64,000 nt of DNA from Epiperipatus broadwayi (taxonomy: Eukaryota > Onychophora > Udeonychophora > Euonychophora > Peripatidae): NCBI GenBank assembly GCA_028023455.1, contig JAQFVV010012416.1, positions 5,437,594 to 5,501,593 of the forward strand. The letters are read 5' to 3'. The position numbers and the translations under genes were made by a program. Below, one piece after another: positions 56,121 through 64,000 of the stretch (the first letter of the stretch is position 1; the number at the start of each line of letters is the position of its first letter). The notes under the pieces are model-generated. The model was not told the origin of the DNA, searched no databases, and saw only the letters and a program-made list of their open reading frames with translations.

Positions 56121-57619
56121 ATGGCGACCGCTCAACCTATTAACCTGGTGGGTGGTCCATCGCAGGGCACAAGAAAGTCATATGCTTCTATAGCAAAAAA
56201 AGCCCAAGATTACGTAAGCCCGGCAAAAGGTCCTAGGTTCAGGAAAACAACAGCAAATGATTTGGAAAACATGAATCTTATGGATCGAAATAAAAATGAT
56301 CCCCCTCATATTGAATGGACTGATGAAATGCTGGAACAAATTGGAGAGAAATTCAACAAAACAATACCTCGATCACTTTTCCTGACGTTTAAACGTTTCT
56401 TCACCGATAAATCAATAGTACTCGCTGTAACAGATAGTCTTTGCACACTATACAGTTTCCCCAAATCCCTTCTAATAGAAACACTGCATGAAAATAATAT
56501 GCTTGAATCGGTACAATGCATAGGTGACCATCCAAATAGCAGATATGTGGTGGTCCAGTTTTATGAAAATGCGCAAAGAGAACAATTTAGAGATCGAATT
56601 AAGACGCTAAGTAATTTCGCACTAATAACAGTCGATGAGAATAAGTATAAAAATATCTCCAGAATTTTAAAAAATACGTATTTTGGCTACAACATGGAAG
56701 ATTTCCAAAAAATGATGAATCCTTTCAGAAAAGTCATTTTCTTCCAGCAAAAATACATTAAAGAAGCAGCAATTCCTGTACTAACAAATAGCTTTGAATT
56801 CAAAATTAAATTAAAAAAAAAGTAGACCCGGAGAATATCCCCACACACATAACCGATGAAGAAGCTACACTATATATTTACATCAGAGGGCTTAAGCCAG
56901 GTTGCTTCCATTGTGGAAGAAGAGGACATATTGCAATGGAATGCAATGAACAAACACAGCAAAATAAAAACAACAATACACCAAAAAACTCAGGAAACGT
57001 TACAGAAAGCGAAGACAAAAATAACCAACTAGACGAGTTAAACTACCCTACACTACAAAGCACCCAGGAAAACAACATATCTAATAGAAATGAAAGAATT
57101 AGCAATCCAGTAAACACTATAACAAGAGAAATTAAAACAAATAAGGAAAATCAAAGCAGTGAAAACCCGCCCAATTTAAATAGAATGGAGGAAAAAGAAA
57201 ACGAGAACCTACCAAAAGAGCTTAAAGGAAAAACGAATGAAAATGATGAGCAATCAGAAAGCATAATAATAAATAAAATGACCACAGAAATCATGGACAA
57301 AATAAGACAGTACTATCCAATGCTAGAAAGCACATCAATTGAAAGCAGGAAGAAAACACATAAAACAAAAAAAACAAGAGAAAGTAAGAAAATTAAAATG
57401 AATGAGGAAGAAGATAATCGGATTAATTTAACAGAAGAAACCACAGCAGTAGAGATGGAAATAGAACTAACCACACCAGAAGAAGAAAAATTAAAAAAAA
57501 AAACACTTATAGCACACGTATGCAAACACAAACAGAATCACCACAGGAAAAAAACATGCAAACAAAAACGGCAGAATAAACCATGTTCCAATTTAAATCT
57601 CCCTCACAATATAAGTTAA
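56121..57619 (+). pseudogene. LINE ORF1 (gag-like, CCHC), split by a -1 shift at an A9 run
   Basis: The ATG at 56121 (AAAATGG context) opens a 234-residue frame ending at TAG 56823, just after nine A residues (56813-56821). Reading one base back, the second frame continues without stop to 57619 and contains GCFHCGRRGHIAMECNEQ, a CCHC zinc knuckle (C-x2-C-x4-H-x4-C), followed by a long Asn/Lys/Glu-rich tail. The N-terminal part (YASIAKKA, PRSLFLTFKRFF, RYVVVQFYENAQREQFRDRI) has the character of an RNA-binding/RRM-like gag domain. The product would coat element RNA. A one-base indel in the A run is the simplest cause of the break; a programmed -1 shift at A AAA AAA is an alternative. Confidence 0.82.
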
Positions 57620-57624
57620 ACTCA

Positions 57625-60600
57625 ATGAAAATTAAGATAGGCACAATAAATGTTCGGGGATTAAACTCAAAGAAAAAAATACAAGAAATCAATCACTGGA
57701 TACAGCAACTCCAACCTACCATATTAGGACTCGTAGAAACGAAAATCTATAACGGATCGCAGATAAATCCAGCACAACTTATGAATAAAATGGGTTTCTG
57801 CACATGTTCTAGAGGCACACTAATGCCCTCAGGTGGAACAGGAATATTTATTAGTCAAAGAAGTCCCTTTACAACGTTTAAAATAATATACATAGACGCG
57901 AATCTATTAATAACCACATTCAATAATAAAAACTTCTCAATAAATATTATTTTTGTATATATACCACCAGGGCCAACTGTAATTAACAGAATAATAACAA
58001 CAATTAACTCAATCCTCTCAAATAATCCCTACCCAACTATTCTTACGGGAGATTTCAACATAAGTTATAAGAAATTTATTACGAAATGGATACACCAATT
58101 AACTTTTCCACTCATGAGTGGAGAAGATTTTTTACCACCTAACTCTATATCTTTTTATAACAATAGACACGGAACTTTAATAGATCTAATGTTTTATTCC
58201 CCAATGCTGCATCATTCAATAGAAATATCACTTTCCCCAATCCCTTTTTCAGACCATGCAGCGCAGATAATAACGCTAAACATAAACACACACCGCAGCG
58301 CAATAATTAATTTGCAAAAACGATCAGGATTCTACTACCAGACAATACTACGGAGTCACTTTTTTCAGAAATTTATATAATGATAAATAAAATAAATCAG
58401 CTTGAATTAGACCTGATAGCCAGATACATAGCTTACACTAAAATGCTTTCATTTAATATAAACCATATCACACAAAAATCAATTCCTCCCTCCAGGCTAA
58501 TGTCATTAGCAGATGAAATATACAAAAGAATCAGTCTGTCTAAACTGGTTCAACATAATCAAACAAACATAATTAAACTCACCCAGCTCTATAAACAGAC
58601 TTGCAATAAATTAAAACAATATCTAAGCATAAAAAAAAAAAAATTGCCTAGCACAGCCGCACACATGGACACGCGGATATATTAGGTGGGCTTTGGGGTA
58701 CCCATCCATAAATAAAGTTCCCATGGTGCTGGAATCGGAAAATAAGATAACAGCAGGATTTAACATGATTGCACCTATATATAACTATTTCAAAACAAAG
58801 CTAACTAAGCATGCACAATTCACACCCAAAGAAGATTATTTTGGAACAACTGAAGATGAGATGCATTTAAAATTGAGGATTTTAAGGTGGTGTTAGAATC
58901 AATTCCACCCACATGTCATCCAGGACCTCTAGGCATTCCACAGTTTGCACTTGCACATCTTAGCCAAATTACAAATACATACCTGTGTCATTTGGCAAAT
59001 CAAATATCACAAAAAATTTATAGCATACAGGGATTATACAACATATCAATGGTACCATTTATGAAAAAACAAGAACCTATTACCAAGATCACCAACTTAA
59101 GACCCATCTTAATGGAGCCTTTAGGAATTAAACTGCTAGAAAAAGTAATAAAGGTGAAAATTGAACCATTTATACTGACAAAAATATCACAACATCAGTA
59201 TGCAAAGAAAGGCTCATCCACAGGTCAGGCAGCACTAATCTTTAAAACTATAATTAATTCAGTAATTAAGAAGAAAAAATATGCTCCAATTGCAGTACAA
59301 CTAGATTTTGAAAGTGCTTTCGACTCTGTACCAATAAAAATCTTACTAAACCAACTAAAGCAAACACAAATACTACGGTCAATATTATATGCAATAGCCA
59401 ACTATTTTTAAACAGAGAAGTACATATCACACTTAACAGGAGAACATCATCATCATTCTATTCCACTCAATCAATACCACAAGGGTCACCACTGAGTACA
59501 CTACTGTTCACCTTCTACATAAACCCCTTATTGGAAGAAATTGAAAAAAAAAAATACAGGGAGTGTTTATACCAAATACAAAAAGATACATTCCTTGTAT
59601 AGCTTATATGGATGATATCACAATATTCTTAACATCAAAAAAGCAACTGCAAGCACTACAAAACATCATAGAAGAATATACAAAAAAATTCAAACTTAAA
59701 ATCAATATCAATAAGTCAGCTGCTTGGACAATTTTTACAGGGAAAGTAAACAAACAAATTTATCAAGGAAAGCCCAGCAGTTTTCTAGGTTTTCCATTTT
59801 ATCTGGGAATGAATCAAATGAGAATAACAATACAAAACAAACTCAAAGTGGATGCAGAAAGAATCACAGAATCATTATCCAGATCATATCTATCAATATA
59901 CGCAAAAATATCATTATTCAATCAACTCATAATGTCAAAAATAAGCTACAATCTACCAATAATCAGTTTCACAAAAGCATTTATAGCCTCAATTAATTCA
60001 TTTTTTAGCAAACTACTATGGAACAGGAAAGTAGTTGCCATTTCAATAAAGCAACTTAACCAACCAACAAAATGGAATGGTCTGGGACTTCACTCAATAT
60101 CAGTGTTTCAGACACCAAAAACAATAAATCTGCTAATAGCCATAGTCAAAAGATTTCCAGATATTGAATCAATATTGGAGATCACACCCACAGATCATCC
60201 ACCACCTACAAACAATTATATCTTTACGTTGCTTGAAAGCATTGAGAGCATCAAAAACAAAGTAATACTGAAAAGTCCAATAAAATATACATATTGGCAA
60301 ATACATGATTTCCTAACACAAAAACAATCTGAGAATAACCAAATATCTGTATTGGGAATTGATAACAGTCAATTACTTAAAAAATTTAGGAAATGGTACC
60401 TGGAACCAAAATTTTACGATTTCATAATTAAAGTCAATTTGAAAGCACTACCTACAAGTCATTTTATTAGATACAGAAGATTCTATATAAATATAAATCC
60501 CTTGTGTATGCTGTGTCACAGGGATGAGGAAACACAGAACCATTTCATACATAATTGTTCAGGACTTGAAAAAGTAAGACAAATGATGGTTGGTGGATAT

Positions 60601-60858
60601 AGGAAAAATGAAACCACAATAAATGAGATTCTACAAACATTCAAAAATAATGGAATACCCACCATAAGGGCAGCCACTTTCAGCCTATATGCATTCTGGT
60701 GTACCAGATGCACTTTTACACTGGGCAACAACACGAGAAGGCACCCTAACACCTATAGGAACAAATTGCAAAAAATAAAAGAAAGAGACAGCATTATTGC
60801 ACCACCTGATATCTTTGCAGCAATGTGGTCTCTTTTTAAAATTCAGGCCACTTTATAA
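57625..60858 (+). pseudogene. LINE ORF2 (endonuclease, reverse transcriptase), frameshifted
   Basis: ATG 57625 lies five bases after the ORF1 stop; an upstream in-frame ATG (57583) overlaps ORF1. Endonuclease: IGTINVRGLNSKKK, LGLVETKI, TGDFNIS, GTLIDLMFYS and PFSDHA (catalytic N, E, D and H positions). Reverse transcriptase: PGPLGIPQFALAHLS, VPFMKKQEPITKITNLRPI, AVQLDFESAFDSVP, QGSPLST and CIAYMDDITIFL (catalytic DD at about 59612). The C-terminus has KWNGLGLHSIS and a zinc-knuckle-like CMLCHRDEETQNHFIHNC. Frameshifts fall near 58380, 58680, 58870, 59408 and 59550, two of them in A runs. The enzyme would nick target DNA and copy the element RNA; this copy cannot. Confidence 0.88.
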
Positions 60859-61157
60859 TAAAGGATATAATAGAAAAGGACAAAGGCAAACATAAAATTC
60901 AGTGTTGCAAGAACATGAAAAAATTACTGAAACCATGATCATTGATTTATATTGTACATAAACTTGGACAATAAATATTTCATAAAGTGTGAAAAAATCA
61001 AAAACATTGTGAAAGCCACTATCTAAGTTCTAAAAAGTCAATTTTTAAGTGCAAAGAGACTCTAATCAAATATACAGACTGTAATGCCTATGTATAACAC
61101 TATGTATAATCAACAGCCAATGTAACCACTTGTTTTTGAATAAAGTTACCTTTAAAA

Positions 61158-61202
<45 letters not shown>

Positions 61203-61224
61203 AATAATAATAATAATAATAATA
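61158..61224 (+). repeat. (CAT)n-(AAT)n tail of the LINE
   Basis: About fifteen CAT units run directly into eight AAT units. The CAT block probably belongs to the element tail and the AAT block to the interrupted target tract. Confidence 0.8.
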
Positions 61225-62061
61225 AAAAGAGATTTATGAAGGATTGATAAATTTTTATAAATGTATTATGATATTGATGAATTTGTAGTTTAGAAATTGT
61301 AAAAAGAAGTTTACATAAGAAACACTAATAATTTATATATATTATTTCAATTAAATTGAGTTTTGATTTAAAATAGGTTTAAAACAGCAGTAAGAGTGCT
61401 TGGGCACATCCCTGAGTTAATATAGATTTGAATCATAATTTAATAGTTCTAGAATTTAGATTAACTTCTAAAAGAATAACAACTTCAACAAAAAAAAATT
61501 TAAAAAAATAATGGAGGAAAAAAGTTCTAAAATGCTGGACAAGTAAATAAGTGTAAATAATAGTAATTCAATTATTAAAATGAACTCTAATAAAAGATGA
61601 GAAATATTTAATGTAAATTTAAACAGTCTGCAATAGAGGTATTGAGTTATAAAAGAAGTAAGAAAATTAAATAACCATGAATTAGTTATGAGATGGAGAA
61701 CAAAATGGTATAAAGAAGAAGATTGGAAAATATGACATCTGTAGAAAGCAGACATATGCATTCAAGGATCAATAGTAACTTGAATCAGAAAATCTACAAG
61801 GCAAGAGAAAACTGACTAGAAAGAGAATATAAAAAATGAAGGTATTATAGAAATGATTTATGTTATACTAGAATGAGTTAGTTTAAATAGCAATAGCAAA
61901 GTTAAGAAAATGAAATAGTAATTGAAAGCAAAAATATTAATAAAAAAGTAGAGACATTAAAAACTGAAAACTAATATCAGTGATTTATGAACACCAGAAG
62001 CCATTTGCAAATGAGTACAGCTGTTTAATTCCAAAAGAAAATTATTTTTTTTTAAATTCAA
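61225..62061. other. No recognised gene
   Basis: Purine-rich, A-rich plus strand. The minus frame at 61468-61761 is open through composition only. Confidence 0.35.
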
Positions 62062-62295
62062 AAAACTTCACATAAATATATCGAGAGACTTTCTTTTCAA
62101 AAAAAAAAAAAAAATTTATTGATATACATTATATAAACTACATAAATAAAATATAAATATCCAACGTTTCGTCCATTTTTCAATAATAATATGGACTTTA
62201 TTTATATTTTATTTATGTAGTTTATATAATGTATATCAATATTTTTTTTTTTTTTAAAAGAAAGTCTCTCCGATATATTTATGTGAAGTTTTTTG
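62062..62295. repeat. Fold-back with a GGACGAAACGTTGG hinge
   Basis: Left arm 62062-62158 and right arm 62199-62295 are near-perfect inverse copies (AAACTTCACATAAATATATC / GATATATTTATGTGAAG). The hinge on the minus strand reads GTCCAT...AATGGACGAAACGTTGG, that is, a hairpin followed by GAAAC, the stem II-GAAA-stem III half of PLE-type hammerheads. The CTGATGA half would lie where the arms turn and is not present. Confidence 0.6.
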
Positions 62296-62769
62296 ACTTT
62301 ATAAATTTGATAATACATTTGAAAAGATAGAAAAAGAAGAAGTTTTTTTTTAAATATATATAAAATATTTTATAATAAACACTTTTATTTACTGTGGGCT
62401 AAAAAAAACCAAAAAAATTATCATTTCCTTAACCATAATTGTTTTTTTTAACTTGAAATAAAAGTGTGGGTCCAGAAATTAAATAATTTAATCACTACTT
62501 CAATTAAATTCGGTATATAGTGCTGAGTTTAGTAATAAGTTTATAATGTCGCTGAATTTGTAGTTTGGTGGTGCCTCTAGTGGATAAATCCTAGATCATG
62601 CCTAGAGAAAGAAATGAATAGGAAGATGGCATAGGGTTCTTAGAAAAGTTCTACAGTTATTTCAAACCTGAATGGGAGTAACAGATAGCAGTAAAAATTA
62701 TACTGGAAGCTGATTATAATGACTAGAAGTTAATTACAGAGAAGCAAAACAAAAATTCATATCTTAGCA
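62296..62769. other. No recognised feature
   Basis: AT-rich sequence with no motif recognised. Confidence 0.4.
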
Positions 62770-63230
62770 TGCTTTATAGTCATTCATTAAACTAGAGATT
62801 ATTCATTTAATACATCACTCTCATGCAAAATACAACTAATTTCTATCTACTTTTGACATCTTGTGAAGAGGTATAACCATAAACATATGATCAAAGACAT
62901 TGAAAAAGATCTATGATCTCCAAGATATACATTTTGTGCTGAACCAGCATTCATCTGTTGGCCCAGATCACAATCTTTTACACATATCTTTATTATTGTT
63001 TACTATATGTATATATAGCCAATTTCTACAGTTTAATTGATGTGTCAAATGTGTTGCCTTCACAACTTTGACACAAACCACTTGATGGAAGTATATTAAT
63101 AATTTTTATTAGTCATTCATTAGACGAGAGATTATCCACTCATTGAATAATATTTCTGTAGTGTAATTTTCACTACAGAAATATTATTCATTAAGTGGAT
63201 AATTTCTGGTCTAATAGGAAGACTTACAAT
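62770..63230 (-). repeat. HHR repeat family C: tandem junction plus fold-back
   Basis: AGTCATTCATTA-AC-AGAGATTAT starts at 62778 and again at 63111, a 333-bp head-to-tail unit. The second unit continues only to about 63165 (ATATTTCTGTAGTG) and then turns back as an inverse copy to 63220 (CACTACAGAAATATTATTCA). The full unit includes the ribozyme segment and CACAACTTTGACACAAACC. It matches the copy at 11.9-12.2 kb. Confidence 0.75.
62911..62975 (-). ncRNA. Hammerhead-like motif (family C), decayed core
   Basis: Minus strand: TGATCTGGGCCAA, CAGATGA (62957-62951; U4 to A), ATGCTGGTTCAGCAC, AAAA for GAAA, TGTATATC, TTGGAGATCA. Stem I (CCAA/TTGG and TGATC/GATCA) and stem II (TGCT/AGCA) are kept, but two core changes predict no activity. 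Confidence 0.5.
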
Positions 63231-63364
63231 TTTTTTTATGTTAAAGAATGATCTCTTTTCTTTTTGTAAACAAATGGAAAAAAACCCAAATCAATGTAAT
63301 GTGTAAAATAATAGTATTTATTCATAAAGCACATGTGTATTGAATACATTTTCATAATAGACAA
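63231..63364. other. Spacer
   Basis: AT-rich sequence between family C and family A. Confidence 0.3.
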
Positions 63365-63955
63365 TAACAAAAAAAAAAATTCAATAGTGTCATCTAGTGA
63401 AAGCTTTATAAATCAATAAATGCTAAAAGGATGTGCATCATAATCTCTATCCAATGTCTTCCCATCCAATATCTCCAGACTAAAGCTTTCATTAGGAAGT
63501 GTCTTGGATCTCAGAGCAGTATTGGATCTTTGAATCTAATGCATCTCTTCAGCACTCACCTTTTACCTTTTTAGTTAACTATAAAGCTATCAGTCCAAAC
63601 TGAAATCAATAATATTTTTAATCCACCCTAATTTTCCTATATAGTCATACAAATCTGAATCCACTTCAGTATCTATATATTTTGGTGTCTTTGATTTTTT
63701 AATAACCATAGTCACCTTTATCTTCTGGCTAGAATCGGAATTAAACTACTAAAGCATCACATGATCATCTTTTCTTTATGCTTACCTAAGCTGTTAAAAT
63801 ATTAGTACTGTTCCCAGATTCCAGATTTTTCATTAATAAAAGCTATAATCTTGAAACTGGTTCAGTGATATTGGATGGGAAGGCACTTAATAGAGATTGT
63901 GATGCACAATCTTCTAGCATCTATTGATTACTAAAACTTGCACTAGCCTATTGTA
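63365..63955. repeat. HHR repeat family A: unit plus fold-back, ribozymes decayed
   Basis: A full unit in minus orientation (63385-63800; AATCAATAAATGCTAAAAGG, CATCCAATATCTCCAGAC, CAGCACTCACCTTTTACC, ATAACCATAGTCACC, ATCACATGATC, TTATGCTTACCTAAGCTG) is followed by an inverse partial copy (63805-63955). The left ribozyme has lost stem II and GAAA. The right one reads TTAATAA, AAG-CTATAAT-CTT, GAAA, CTGGTTC, AGTGATATTGGATG. It gives the longest view of the family A body besides 42.9 kb. Confidence 0.7.
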
Positions 63956-64000
63956 AATATATGGGATTTAAATTCAGACTTCCAAGCACCTTTCAACTAT
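63951..64000 (-). repeat. Start of another HHR family B copy (cut by window end)
   Basis: TATATGGGATTTAAATTCAG followed by ACTTCCAAGCACCTTTCAAC is the box-B end of family B in the same orientation as the 10.6-kb copy. The ribozyme, if present, lies beyond the window. Confidence 0.6.

Larger units (their letters stand above)
55696..61224 (+). mobile_element. Near full-length non-LTR retrotransposon
   Basis: About 5.5 kb: 5' UTR of about 420 bases, ORF1 (gag-like with CCHC), ORF2 (AP-type endonuclease, reverse transcriptase, C-terminal CCHC-like motif), a 3' UTR of about 300 bases, then (CAT)n and (AAT)n. No RNase H domain was recognised. The I/Jockey-like organisation and the TAA-type 3' repeats suggest an I- or Jockey-related clade, but I did not assign one. 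The copy has about six frameshifts and is inactive, yet most of both proteins can be read, so it is fairly recent compared with its neighbours. Confidence 0.88.

Overview
The window reads as AT-rich nuclear DNA from an invertebrate animal. It holds long A/T runs, (AT)n, (CA)n and (TAA)n microsatellites, and animal-type transposons of several classes. I cannot name the species. I found no host protein-coding gene, rRNA or functional tRNA. The few long open frames belong to decayed transposons or are chance openings. The stretch is either intergenic or deep intronic, and nearly everything recognisable in it is mobile DNA.

The main signal is a set of short non-coding repeats that carry a hammerhead-ribozyme (HHR) fold. 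Family A has a 454-bp tandem unit (copies near 13.0-13.6, 19.4-20.1, 37.4, 42.9-43.9, 50.8 and 63.4-64.0 kb). Family B has a 458-bp unit and a box-B-like Pol III motif (2.0-3.2, 6.7, 10.4-11.2, 28.4-29.1 and 44.2 kb, and the window's right edge). Family C has a 333-bp unit (11.9 and 62.8 kb). A further pair lies at 49.5-50.1 kb. The best copies show the CTGATGA core, a short stem II, GAAA, a minimal 2-4 bp stem III ending in U-H, and a stem I interrupted by a bulge or internal loop. Paired positions co-vary between copies. Small ribozyme-bearing tandem or dimeric repeats match what is known of animal retrozymes, which are non-autonomous circular-RNA elements thought to be moved by Penelope-like elements (PLEs). 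Three decayed PLE GIY-YIG endonuclease remnants lie in the same window (21.4, 30.1 and 35.0-35.5 kb). Many HHR copies are joined head-to-head as fold-backs.

Layout: 0-4 kb, fold-back repeat, diverged tandem repeat, two family B copies. 4.3-5.6 kb, 3' ends of a LINE. 6-13.6 kb, two short tRNA-derived SINEs with target-site duplications, family B tandem plus fold-back, family C, palindromes, family A. 14.4-15.2 kb, inverted pair encoding an unrecognised peptide. 17.8-18.7 kb, RTE-type reverse transcriptase fragment. 19.4-20.1 kb, family A fold-back. 21.4 kb, PLE. 28.4-30.6 kb, family B fold-back, mariner fossil, PLE. 31.1-33.7 kb, broken hAT transposase of ZBED5/SCAND3 type, minus strand. 34.9-35.9 kb, PLE fold-back. 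36.7-37.6 kb, LINE 3' end abutting family A. 41 kb, perfect palindrome. 42.9-44.5 kb, families A and B. 46-54 kb, SINEs, an HHR pair, a LINE fragment. 55.7-61.2 kb, a near full-length non-LTR retrotransposon (CCHC gag-like ORF1; AP endonuclease, reverse transcriptase and CCHC in ORF2) inserted in a (TAA)n tract and broken by frameshifts. 62-64 kb, a fold-back, family C, family A.

Together the elements form a nested graveyard: autonomous LINE, PLE, mariner and hAT elements that are all now defective, and non-autonomous SINEs and ribozyme repeats that would have depended on such machinery. All ribozyme and family calls rest on reading by eye; no search or folding program was run.
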